A DNA stretch of 64,000 nucleotides, from the NCBI GenBank assembly GCA_963816685.1, contig CAWFMB010000019.1, positions 145,542 through 209,541 on the forward strand. Reading direction: 5' to 3'. Below are positions 19,466 through 27,579 of the stretch, in pieces (the stretch's first letter is position 1; each line of letters opens with the position of its first letter). Origin of the DNA: CAVYUC01 sp963816685. Its GTDB lineage: Bacteria > Bacteroidota > Bacteroidia > Bacteroidales > Prolixibacteraceae. The position numbers and the translations under genes are program-made. The notes under the pieces are model-generated. The model saw only the letters and a list, made by a program, of their open reading frames with translations, had not been told where the DNA came from and did no database searches.

Positions 19466-21589
19466 ATGGCAACGTTACAAAAAATTAGAACAAGAGCGGG
19501 ATTGTTGGTAGCAATTGTAATTGGAATTTCTCTTGCCGCATTTATTCTTGGCGACATGTTTCAATCCGGAAGTTCTTTATTTCAGAGAGACCGGATGGAA
19601 GTGGGAGAAGTAGATGGAGAATCCATACAATATCCGCAATTTCAAAGAAAAATTGAAGAACTGGGTGATATATATAAAATGAACAGCCAGCAAAATCAAC
19701 TCGATGATAATACCTGGGTTCAGGTTCGCGAACAAACCTGGCAAAACATGGTGCGGAACATTGTAATGAATGATGTATATGATGACCTCGGGATTGCTGT
19801 AAGCTCCGATGAACTTTTTGACATGTTGCAGGGAACAAACCTTCATCCAATCGTTCAGCAATTGTTTCGCAATCCAAATACAGGCCAGGTAGATCGTGGC
19901 GCTGTTGTACAGTTCCTTAAAAATCTTGAAACAGGTGTTGCTCCTGAACAACGTCAGTACTGGTACTATCTGGAAGATCAGATTGTGGATGAAAGAATTC
20001 AGTCGAAATACAACACCCTCGTAGCCAAAGGACTCTATATTACCAGCAACGAAGCAGCTTCCAGCCTGCAGGAACGCAATAAACAAGTCAGTTTCGATTA
20101 CATTCAACTGCCGTATACTTCTGTTTCGGACAGCCAGGTTGTAGTTAATGAAAACGAATTAAGAGAATATTATAACAACCATACAGAACTTTACGAGCAG
20201 GAAAATCAACGTCGTATTGAGTATATCACTTTCCCGGTTGAACCGTCTCCCCAGGATTTTCAGGAAGCGGAAGAATGGATAAATGACATCAAATCCGATT
20301 TTGCTGCAACAAGTGAAGACGTTCAGTTTGTAGATTCCAATTCAGATGTTGCGTTCGATGATACCTGGTACTCAAAAGAAGATTTACCCGAACAAATTGG
20401 AAACTGGATTTACGAAGAAGGGGCAAACGTTGGTGATGTTTATGGACCTTATTTCGAAAACAATGCCTATAAACTGGCTAAACTTCATGCTTCGGAAATG
20501 ATGCCCGATTCAGTGAAAGCAAGGCATATCCTTTTAAGGGTGAATTCCCAGGCTGAACTTGCAGCACAACAAGCACTTGCCGACAGTTTAAAGACAGCAG
20601 TTGAAAAGGGTGCAAATTTCGCAGAACTTGCCGAAAAATATTCTGCCGATCAGGGTACAGTTGCACAAGGGGGTGATTTAGGTTGGTTTGGCCGCGGACA
20701 AATGGTTAAACCTTTTGAAGAAGCAGCCTTCAACAATAAGAAAAATGAAGTTACTGTTGTGACTTCACAATTTGGAATTCATATCATCCAGACAACTGAT
20801 CGGGGAAAAGAATCAAAACAGGTGCAGGTGGCTTACCTTGTAAGAAATGTTGTACCAAGTACAAAAACATATCAGGATATTTATGCAAAAGCAAGCCAGT
20901 TTGCCGGAGAAAACACTACATATCAGGAGTTTAATGATGAAGTTGCAAAACAAAATCTGAATAAAAAAGTTGCATTGATTGGTGAAAATGACAGGAACAT
21001 TACCGGCCTCGAAAATGCAAGAACTTTAGTGAGAGCAGCTTATGATACAAATGAAGGAAAATTAATTCAGGATCAGCAGGGCTCAACAATATTTGAATTA
21101 GGCGATAATTTTGTAATTGCAGCAGTTGCGTCGGTTACCGAAGAAGGAATTGCTGATTTTGAAGATGTTAAAGCACGGGTTGAACTGGCAGTTGTTAAAG
21201 ATAAAAAAGCAGAATTGCTCAAACAAAAAGCTCAAGATGCGTTACAGCAAAATAATAATCTGCAGGCGGTTTCAAATGCACTGAATGCCCCTGTAAAAAA
21301 TGCATCAAGTGTAAATTTCAATTCAATTCAAATTCCGGGTGTTGGAATGGAACCAGCTGTTATTGGAACAGTTGCTTCGCTTGAACCAGACAAAGTATCA
21401 GAACCGGTTGCCGGAAATAATGGAGTTTTTGTGGTTGAAGTAACTTCAATCAATGAATTGAACAACGAAAATGTTGCCAGCGAAAAATCAAGACTTGCAC
21501 AAAACCTTAATTTCCGTGCAAATTCACAGGCTTTTGAAGCTCACAGAAATGCAGTTGAAATTGTGGACAAAAGATCGAAGTTCTATTAA
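19466..21589 (+). CDS. Periplasmic peptidyl-prolyl isomerase/chaperone, PpiD/SurA-like
   Basis: A 707-residue membrane-anchored folding factor. One transmembrane segment near the N-terminus (about 12-28, LLVAIVIGISLAAFILGDM) is followed by a SurA-type chaperone domain (about 35-230) and a parvulin rotamase domain (about 347-450). The parvulin signatures are KARHILLRVNSQAE, FAELAEKYSADQ and GGDLGWFGRGQMVKPFEEAA. A second, degenerate isomerase-like region follows. It would assist outer-membrane protein folding, consistent with the LPS and barrel genes upstream. A terminator lies 20 bp after the stop. Confidence 0.9.
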   Translation: MATLQKIRTRAGLLVAIVIGISLAAFILGDMFQSGSSLFQRDRMEVGEVDGESIQYPQFQRKIEELGDIYKMNSQQNQLDDNTWVQVREQTWQNMVRNIVMNDVYDDLGIAVSSDELFDMLQGTNLHPIVQQLFRNPNTGQVDRGAVVQFLKNLETGVAPEQRQYWYYLEDQIVDERIQSKYNTLVAKGLYITSNEAASSLQERNKQVSFDYIQLPYTSVSDSQVVVNENELREYYNNHTELYEQENQRRIEYITFPVEPSPQDFQEAEEWINDIKSDFAATSEDVQFVDSNSDVAFDDTWYSKEDLPEQIGNWIYEEGANVGDVYGPYFENNAYKLAKLHASEMMPDSVKARHILLRVNSQAELAAQQALADSLKTAVEKGANFAELAEKYSADQGTVAQGGDLGWFGRGQMVKPFEEAAFNNKKNEVTVVTSQFGIHIIQTTDRGKESKQVQVAYLVRNVVPSTKTYQDIYAKASQFAGENTTYQEFNDEVAKQNLNKKVALIGENDRNITGLENARTLVRAAYDTNEGKLIQDQQGSTIFELGDNFVIAAVASVTEEGIADFEDVKARVELAVVKDKKAELLKQKAQDALQQNNNLQAVSNALNAPVKNASSVNFNSIQIPGVGMEPAVIGTVASLEPDKVSEPVAGNNGVFVVEVTSINELNNENVASEKSRLAQNLNFRANSQAFEAHRNAVEIVDKRSKFY

Positions 21590-21609
21590 CAGAAAAGTCA
21601 AAAAATACA

Positions 21610-21643
21610 GAAAGCTGTTCCGTATGCGGGGCAGCTTTTTTTT
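21610..21643 (+). terminator. Rho-independent terminator
   Basis: AAAGCTG and CAGCTTT arms with an inner GC pair and a run of eight T residues follow the isomerase stop by about 20 bp. Confidence 0.8.
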
Positions 21644-21814
21644 ATTTAAAAAAATATGATGTGCCGATGGTTTCCCAAAAAGAATTTGTTAAATCAAATT
21701 CCCCGGGTATCAGCATATTTTCAGAATGAATTAAAAAAGGATATTTTTGTCCGTTCAAAAAAACAGTACCATGATGGTACAGATTGTAAATAAATTAAAC
21801 TACAAAATAAAATT

Positions 21815-23344
21815 ATGGCCAGTATTCAAAAAACCTTGTTAATGATTCTTGATGGTTGGGGAATCGGTGATGGTTCAAAAAGTGATATTGTTGCAACAGC
21901 TCCAACTCCATTCATGGATTCCCTGTTCGAAAAATACCCCAACTCCCGGTTGTTGGCAAGTGGCGAAAATGTTGGGCTACCCGACGGTCAGATGGGTAAT
22001 TCGGAAGTTGGACATTTAAATATAGGTGCCGGCCGTGTTTTATATCAGGACATGGTAAAAATAACAAAAGCCATTCGTGATAAATCACTTGGGGAAAATC
22101 CCCAGGTCCTGAAAGCTTACAATTATGCAAAAGAAAACAATAAAAAAGTACATCTCATTGGGCTGATTGGCCCTGGTGGAGTTCACGCCTTAAGTTCACA
22201 CATGGTGGCTTTATGCAGAATTGCCACTGATATGGGATTAAACAATGTTTTTGTTCACGGGCTAACAGACGGACGGGATACAGATCCCCGTTCAGGGTAT
22301 GGTTTTCTTGAATCCGATTTGAAAGAGCTTGATAACACAACTGCAAAGTTTGCTTCATTAATTGGCCGCTATTACGGAATGGATCGTGATAAAAATTACG
22401 ACCGCCTGAAACTGGCGTATGATCTGTATACTGAAGGAAAAGGAGAAAAATCAAGGGATTTGCTTGCATCTGTAAAAGCATCTTATGAAAATGGTGTAAC
22501 TGATGAATTTCTGAAACCAATTACAATGGTAGACGAAAAAGGCGAACCTGTTGCAAAAATCGAAGAAGGTGATGTGGTTATCTGTTTTAACTTCAGAACT
22601 GATCGTTTACGCCAGACAACTATTGCATTTACGCAACAGGACCTCCCGGAATATGGCATGAAAACCATGAACCTGCAATGGTATACCATGACGAATTACA
22701 AAGCCGATTTCAAAGGCATCAATGTTATATTCGACAAGGAAAATGTAGTAAACACAATGGGTGAAATTGTTTCAAAAAACGGATTGAAACAAATTCGTAT
22801 TGCCGAAACCGAGAAATATGCCCATGTAACTTTCTTCTTCAGTGGTGGCCGTGAAAATGAATTTGAAGGAGAAAGCCGGATTCTTATCCAGTCGCCGAAA
22901 GTTCCTACCTACGATTTGCAGCCTGAAATGTCGGCGCCGCAGGTTAAAGATGCAATTGTTCCAAAATTGAGAAACGCAGAAGCCGATTTTGTTTGCCTCA
23001 ACTTTGCCAATGGTGACATGGTTGGCCATACAGGTGTCTACGATGCAATTTACAAGGCAATAACTGCAGTCGATAATTGTGTGAAAGAAGTTGTAGCGGC
23101 AGCAATTGAAGGTGGTTTTAATGTTTTGATAATTGCCGATCATGGAAATGCAGACAATGCAGTAAACGAAGATGGCTCGGAAAATACAGCCCATTCGCTG
23201 AATCCGGTGCCATGCATTTTCATTAGCGATAAAAAAGATGTTCATTTGGAAAACGGGATTTTAGCAGATGTTGCTCCTACCCTGCTTTCTGTAATGGGAT
23301 TGGAAATTCCGAAGGAAATGACAGGTAAAAATTTAATCAGTTAA
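21815..23344 (+). CDS. gpmI: 2,3-bisphosphoglycerate-independent phosphoglycerate mutase
   Basis: A 509-residue cytosolic glycolytic enzyme that interconverts 3- and 2-phosphoglycerate using two manganese ions. The N-terminal metal motif is LMILDGWGIGDG; the phosphorylated serine lies in GQMGNSEVGHLNIGAGR. Further signatures are VHGLTDGRDTDPRSG, CFNFRTDRLRQ, EKYAHVTFFFSGG and the metal-binding IIADHGNADNA. The length matches the family. The gene stands alone, with a terminator upstream and a long inverted repeat just downstream. Confidence 0.97.
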   Translation: MASIQKTLLMILDGWGIGDGSKSDIVATAPTPFMDSLFEKYPNSRLLASGENVGLPDGQMGNSEVGHLNIGAGRVLYQDMVKITKAIRDKSLGENPQVLKAYNYAKENNKKVHLIGLIGPGGVHALSSHMVALCRIATDMGLNNVFVHGLTDGRDTDPRSGYGFLESDLKELDNTTAKFASLIGRYYGMDRDKNYDRLKLAYDLYTEGKGEKSRDLLASVKASYENGVTDEFLKPITMVDEKGEPVAKIEEGDVVICFNFRTDRLRQTTIAFTQQDLPEYGMKTMNLQWYTMTNYKADFKGINVIFDKENVVNTMGEIVSKNGLKQIRIAETEKYAHVTFFFSGGRENEFEGESRILIQSPKVPTYDLQPEMSAPQVKDAIVPKLRNAEADFVCLNFANGDMVGHTGVYDAIYKAITAVDNCVKEVVAAAIEGGFNVLIIADHGNADNAVNEDGSENTAHSLNPVPCIFISDKKDVHLENGILADVAPTLLSVMGLEIPKEMTGKNLIS

Positions 23345-23354
23345 AAAATAAAAA

Positions 23355-23419
23355 TGTTGTCATTCCCGCGAATGTGTGATTTGTTTGCATACAATATCCA
23401 CATTGCGGAAATGACAACA
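23355..23419. repeat. Long inverted repeat between gpmI and the DUF3109 gene
   Basis: Arms at 23355-23376 and 23399-23419 pair over about 21 bp with one mismatch and one bulged base around a 22-nt loop. It could serve as a transcription terminator for gpmI, although no long T run follows. It ends 11 bp before the next ATG, so it would also be folded in that gene's leader. Confidence 0.65.
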
Positions 23420-23430
23420 AATAATATAAA

Positions 23431-24012
23431 ATGATAGAAATTGGACGCACCATAATAAGTCTGGATGTTTTTGAAAAACACTTTCTTTGCGATTTATTAA
23501 AGTGCAAAGGAGCGTGTTGTGTAGAAGGTGATTCCGGAGCACCTGTTACTGAAGACGAAGCCAAACAAATTGAAAAGAATTATCCTCAATTTGAAAATTA
23601 CCTCCCTGAAAAACATAAAGAAGAAATAAAAAAACAAGGCTTTTCTGTAATAGACAGCGATGGTGACCTTGTAACTCCGTTGGTGGAAAACCGTCAGTGC
23701 GCCTATTCATTTTACGATGAAAAAGGAATTTTAAAATGCAGCATAGAAAAATCGTTCAGGGAAGGTAAATCCAGTTTCCAAAAACCTGTTTCCTGTCATC
23801 TGTTTCCAATCCGGATAAAAAAATACAGACGGTTTGAAGCTGTAAATTACGAACAGCTTAAAATCTGCAAGCCCGGCCGTGAATGTGGGAAATCAAACGA
23901 ACTCCCTTTGTATAAGTTCCTTAAAGAACCACTCATACGTAATTACGGCGAAGAATGGTACAGGGAAGTTGAAATTGCTGCTGATTACCTTGAAAAAACA
24001 AACAAAAAATAA
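23431..24012 (+). CDS. DUF3109 family cysteine-rich protein
   Basis: A 193-residue cytosolic protein matching the DUF3109 family of Bacteroidota. Eight cysteines are spread in patterns suited to metal or Fe-S binding: CDLLKCKGACC near residues 19-29, then QCAYSFYDEKGILKCS, SCHLFPIR and KICKPGRECG. The overall pattern recalls the broader YkgJ-type zinc/iron-chelating families. No enzymatic role is known to me. It follows gpmI behind a long inverted repeat. Confidence 0.8.
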   Translation: MIEIGRTIISLDVFEKHFLCDLLKCKGACCVEGDSGAPVTEDEAKQIEKNYPQFENYLPEKHKEEIKKQGFSVIDSDGDLVTPLVENRQCAYSFYDEKGILKCSIEKSFREGKSSFQKPVSCHLFPIRIKKYRRFEAVNYEQLKICKPGRECGKSNELPLYKFLKEPLIRNYGEEWYREVEIAADYLEKTNKK

Positions 24013-24202
24013 CTACTCCATTATCCTCCTGATTTCCAACTGATCCTGAAACTGCCGGAACCAATTAAACAATTAATCTCAACAAATTCATTTCTGTCTC
24101 CATTTGAATCCGTGTCCCGGAATTGGATTATCTGTCCGGTTTTGAACATGGCATCATCATGCATCATTTTATAATATTCTGGTTTTCAGTGTTTTATTTT
24201 TT

Positions 24203-24218
24203 TGGCATTCTGGTTGCA
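24203..24218 (+). promoter_or_regulatory. Sigma-54-type (-24/-12) promoter
   Basis: TGGCAT at 24203-24208 and TTGCA at 24214-24218 are spaced by exactly 5 bp, matching the RpoN consensus TGGCAC-N5-TTGCA with one change. The expected start is near 24229, giving a leader of about 58 nt to the ATG at 24287. An AT-rich tract lies upstream. This would place the secreted-protein locus under an enhancer-binding activator; none is encoded nearby. Confidence 0.55.
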
Positions 24219-24286
24219 TTTATGTTGGCACGCTAGAAGATTGGATTTACAAACAAAAAAATTTATAAAAATTAAAACACAAAATC

Positions 24287-24850
24287 ATGAAAAAGTTATC
24301 TTTAATTATCGCAGCAGTTTTATTTTCTTTTGGTTCAGTAATCGCAGATGATTCAAATTCGGACACACACCAGGTAGGAATTACAATTTCGGAAGTAGCA
24401 CTTGTTGATGTTGAAACAACAGCAGCAAGCAAAAATATTTCATTCACACCAGCTGCACCAACTGAAGCAGGTGAAGGATTGACTTTCACAGCAACAAACA
24501 GCGATCTTTGGTTAAATTATTCGTCAATAGTTGCATCAGGAACATCCCGCTCAATTTCTGCTGTTGTTTCAGGAACATTACCTGAGGGTGTTACAATATC
24601 TGTTGCAACTTCAGATCCTGCATCTTCAGGAAAAGGAAAAAAAGGGAATGCGAAAAATGCAGCTCAGGTTGTTACTAACGGTTCAGGTGTCGAGGTGGTT
24701 ACCGGAATTGGAAGTTGCTATACCGGAGACGGAGCCAGTAATGGTTGCAACCTTACCTATTCTTTAAATCTGGAGGATACCAAATATGATAAGTTATACC
24801 ATGAAACTTATACTGCAGTGATAACTTATACAATATCAGACGAAAATTAA
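24287..24850 (+). CDS. Secreted pilin-like protein, paralog 1
   Basis: A 187-residue protein of no family I recognise. A signal peptide (LSLIIAAVLFSFGSVIA) is followed by an N-terminal alternating strand (HQVGITISEVALVDVE), an aromatic strand (LWLNYSSIV), a glycine/lysine loop (GKGKKGNAKN), then GIGSCYTGDGASNG and a C-terminal strand (YTAVITYTISDEN). Two paralogs at 26118 and 30760 share every one of these landmarks. The N-terminal strand and alternating C-terminal strand resemble donor and acceptor strands of chaperone-usher pilins, which is an inference. It has its own terminator and a sigma-54-like promoter, so it may be the abundantly made major subunit. Confidence 0.7.
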   Translation: MKKLSLIIAAVLFSFGSVIADDSNSDTHQVGITISEVALVDVETTAASKNISFTPAAPTEAGEGLTFTATNSDLWLNYSSIVASGTSRSISAVVSGTLPEGVTISVATSDPASSGKGKKGNAKNAAQVVTNGSGVEVVTGIGSCYTGDGASNGCNLTYSLNLEDTKYDKLYHETYTAVITYTISDEN

Positions 24851-24872
24851 AAACCAAATACATTTTAAAATT

Positions 24873-24904
24873 AAAAAGCTGTCTGCAAAGGCAGCTTTTT
24901 TTTT
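24873..24904 (+). terminator. Rho-independent terminator
   Basis: AAAAAGCTG pairs with CAGCTTTTT around a short loop, followed by further T residues, 22 bp after the stop of the first pilin-like gene. It isolates that gene from the rest of the locus. Confidence 0.8.
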
Positions 24905-25529
24905 GTGTAAACTGCACCGGAAAAAAATGGCAATGAACAATCTTCATGACAAGGAGGAAAGTCGGCCATAAGGCCTTGCAGATATCAGCCACCAGTCATT
25001 AACAGAATTATTCATTGCAAATTTTTCCGAAATCAAAATGAAGATAGCCGCCGGCAGAAGTATGAACTGCAGAAAACTAAACTTATCAAAATTATCCATG
25101 CAGGAAGGGATAACCTAAAGAATTCAAGTCTCAGAATAATACGGGCATCGGATTCGGTGAATTATTTTTCTGTTTCAATTGAATCCTGAACTAAATTTTA
25201 CCACAGACATATAGTTTGCAGAGAAAATTTTTTAATTTCCTGACTTGTCAGATAGACAAAATCTTCAATATCCTGTGGCAGATAAGCAAAATCCTGGCTT
25301 TTACTTACTGATTCCTGCCACCAGGCTACTGTTCCTCCTTAAGTTAAAAACTACCGGAGACATGTGTTTCCTTTCTGATTAACACAGTAATAAAAACAGA
25401 ATACGAAATCTGCAAACTTCTTATTTGAATGAAGAAAAATAATCAGAAAGACTTTAAATTACATTCCCTTACACTCCCCATGTTTTCCACTATACCAACT
25501 CCGCATTAAATTCGCATTATACTCGTAAC

Positions 25530-25595
25530 AAATTCGGACTAAATTCGGACTAAATTCGCAAAATCGCGAATTTAGTCCGAATTTAGTCCGAATTT
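25530..25595. repeat. Perfect 30-bp-arm intergenic hairpin
   Basis: Arms 25530-25559 and 25566-25595 are exact reverse complements around a 6-nt loop (AAAATC). Each arm is built from an 11-bp unit, AAATTCGGACT, repeated in tandem and ending in AAATTCGC. Related hairpins occur at 45671-45714 and 61096-61145. Confidence 0.9.
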
Positions 25596-25604
25596 AATAT
25601 GTAT

Positions 25605-25646
25605 TTGATATAGCGTTGATATAGTGTTGATATGGTTGAAATAATT
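25605..25646. repeat. Short tandem repeat, TTGATATAGYG-type units
   Basis: Four successive units begin with TTGA: TTGATATAGCG, TTGATATAGTG, TTGATATGG and TTGAAATAATT. They start 10 bp after the long hairpin. Confidence 0.6.
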
Positions 25647-26117
25647 AAAAATCCCCGGAAGGTTTGGGAGCAATGAAAATAAATAAGCTCCAAATTTTTT
25701 AAAATCATCAGATTGGTTATCAAAGAGTCCACGCCATGGAAACGGAAAAGTAAAAGCAAACACTGCCGGAGCAAAATCAGTTGCTCCCATTTTTCCGAAA
25801 TTAACAACTCACCCGGTTTTAGGAACACAGGATTTATTTTTTTGTCGGATTATTTCCGAAATGTAAGGATTGCAATACAGAGAACTGTTTTATACGGAGA
25901 TTGCACAGCTTGTCCTTAAGCTGGTTTATCATATAATGACTGGTAATCATAAAATAAATCAGGGGAAAAACTGCTTTCATTTCCTCCTGATCGGTTTGAT
26001 TACAGAATGATTTAGCTTATGGATTCAGCATTTCTTCAATGAATTATCAGCAATTTAAACCCTGGAAATAAGGTTTTAACTATTTGTTAAACCCCTGTTA
26101 AATCGATAACTTTAAAC

Positions 26118-26690
26118 ATGAAATTTATCGTGGTCATATTGATTTTTATTTTAACAGGTTTAGTCCCGTTTTGGGTCTCTTCACAAAACAATACCAACAA
26201 CCACCGCCTGACCATTGAAATACCGGAAGTTGCATTAATTGGAATAATTCAAAACGGGGAGAAAAATGTTCAGCTGAGCTCATATTCACCAACAGAGGCA
26301 GGCACTGCAGTAAAGTTTACACCTGAAATACAAACCAGCAGTGTATGGATTAACTATTCTTCTACAGTGAAAAAAGGTAATCACAAAAGAAAAATTGTGG
26401 CAATGGTGGAAGGCGAAATTCCGGCTGGAATTAAAGTAGCTGTTGAAGCCTCGGAAGCAGAGGGTACAGGAAAAGGAAAACCTGGCCACCCTGTCGGTTC
26501 AATCATACTTTCAAACGAACCTGCCGAAATTATTACAGATATTGGAAGCTGCTATACCGGAAAAGGCGCCAGGAACGGCCACTTCCTTTCATACAGACTT
26601 ATATTCGACAATCCTTCGGACAACCTGGAAAAAATCAGTCAGATGACTGCCGGCATACATGTAATCTATACTTTAACAGATTACAATTAA
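26118..26690 (+). CDS. Secreted pilin-like protein, paralog 2
   Basis: A 190-residue protein related to its neighbours at 24287 and 30760. A signal peptide (VVILIFILTGLVPFWVSSQ) precedes the alternating N-terminal strand (HRLTIEIPEVALIGI). Then come SSVWINYSSTV, the loop GTGKGKPGHPVG, the signature DIGSCYTGKGARNGH and a C-terminal strand ending HVIYTLTDYN. It carries one cysteine in the signature, where paralog 1 has a second just beyond. It lies 85 bp upstream of the chaperone-like gene and probably shares its transcript. A surface-subunit role is inferred from context only. Confidence 0.68.
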   Translation: MKFIVVILIFILTGLVPFWVSSQNNTNNHRLTIEIPEVALIGIIQNGEKNVQLSSYSPTEAGTAVKFTPEIQTSSVWINYSSTVKKGNHKRKIVAMVEGEIPAGIKVAVEASEAEGTGKGKPGHPVGSIILSNEPAEIITDIGSCYTGKGARNGHFLSYRLIFDNPSDNLEKISQMTAGIHVIYTLTDYN

Positions 26691-26775
26691 AAGGTTGATG
26701 CCATTGTTTTCAGGCTAAAGATTAATATTTTAGCACCCGGCATCTAACATGCCAATCCTAACAAAATAGCCAAAG

Positions 26776-27579
26776 ATGATTTACAGAAATTTCTTTCAAA
26801 AAATCTCCCTCCTTCTGTTTTTACTTTTCTTTTCAGGTTTTTCTTTCGCCGGTGTTGTGATTTTAAATGGATTAACACATGAAAAGCAGGTTTTACCTGG
26901 AGAGAGTTACAAAGGGATTATTGAAATTCAAAACACTGCCGGTTCCGAACAAAATGTAAAAATTTATCTGCGTGATTACTGGTATTCATTTAATGGAGAG
27001 TCCAAACATCCGGAGGCAGGAACAATGGAAAGGTCAAATGCCAACTGGATAAAATTTAATCCGGAATTGCTGGTGCTTGGCCCCAATGAAAAAGCCAGCA
27101 TCGATTTTGAAGTAAATGTGCCGGTAAGTGATACCTTATCCGGAACCTTTTGGAGCGTTTTGATGGTAGAAGGCATCAATCCTCCCGATACAACAGACAA
27201 CAGTAAAGGTGTCACCATAAATACTGCTATCCGCTATGCGGTGCAGGTGATCACCAACATCGGCAATACCGGAACCCGCGACATTAAATTTCTGGGCCTC
27301 GATCTTGCACGTCAGGATGAAAATAACATGTTGAATGTTTTTATTGAAAATACAGGAGAACGGGTCTTGCGACCTGAACTGGCACTTGAACTTTTTGGGG
27401 AAAGCGGAAATTCAACCGGAGTATTAAAAGCCGAACGCCGCAAAATATATCCCGGAACTTCAGTGAAAATCACACTTATCCTTGAAGGAATTAAACCCGG
27501 AAAATATACAGGAGTACTTGTGGCCGATTGCGACGAGGATCATGTTTTTGGCACCAATGTTTCGTTTGAAGTTAATTAA
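26776..27579 (+). CDS. Periplasmic Ig-like protein resembling a fimbrial chaperone / DUF916
   Basis: A 267-residue exported protein with a signal peptide (ISLLLFLLFFSGFSFA) and two immunoglobulin-like domains. Domain 1 (about 27-145) reads VLPGESYKGIIEIQNTAGSE, RDYWYSF, SNANWIKFNPELLVLGPNEK and GTFWSVLMVEG, a layout shared by pilus chaperones and by WxL-associated DUF916 proteins. Domain 2 (about 165-267) contains VFIENTGERVLRPELALELF. There is no membrane anchor after domain 2, unlike typical DUF916 proteins. Its size fits a two-domain chaperone. Its stop is directly followed by the ATG of the barrel gene, without a spacer, implying coupled translation. Chaperone function is inferred. Confidence 0.65.
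   Translation: MIYRNFFQKISLLLFLLFFSGFSFAGVVILNGLTHEKQVLPGESYKGIIEIQNTAGSEQNVKIYLRDYWYSFNGESKHPEAGTMERSNANWIKFNPELLVLGPNEKASIDFEVNVPVSDTLSGTFWSVLMVEGINPPDTTDNSKGVTINTAIRYAVQVITNIGNTGTRDIKFLGLDLARQDENNMLNVFIENTGERVLRPELALELFGESGNSTGVLKAERRKIYPGTSVKITLILEGIKPGKYTGVLVADCDEDHVFGTNVSFEVN

Larger units (their letters stand above)
24905..26117. other. 1.2-kb non-coding gap inside the secreted-protein locus
   Basis: No ORF with recognisable family features or good length is present. The stretch contains a perfect 30-bp-arm hairpin at 25530-25595 and four short direct repeats at 25605-25646. The last 60 bp before the next gene hold TTTG and TAACTTTA elements 20 bp apart, but they sit too close to the ATG to be a comfortable promoter. 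It may be an eroded gene or a repeat insertion site. Confidence 0.5.

Noticed and set aside
26106..26113. TAACTTTA as the -7 box of the second pilin-like gene
   Set aside because: It lies only 4 bp before the ATG, so transcription would begin at or within the start codon.
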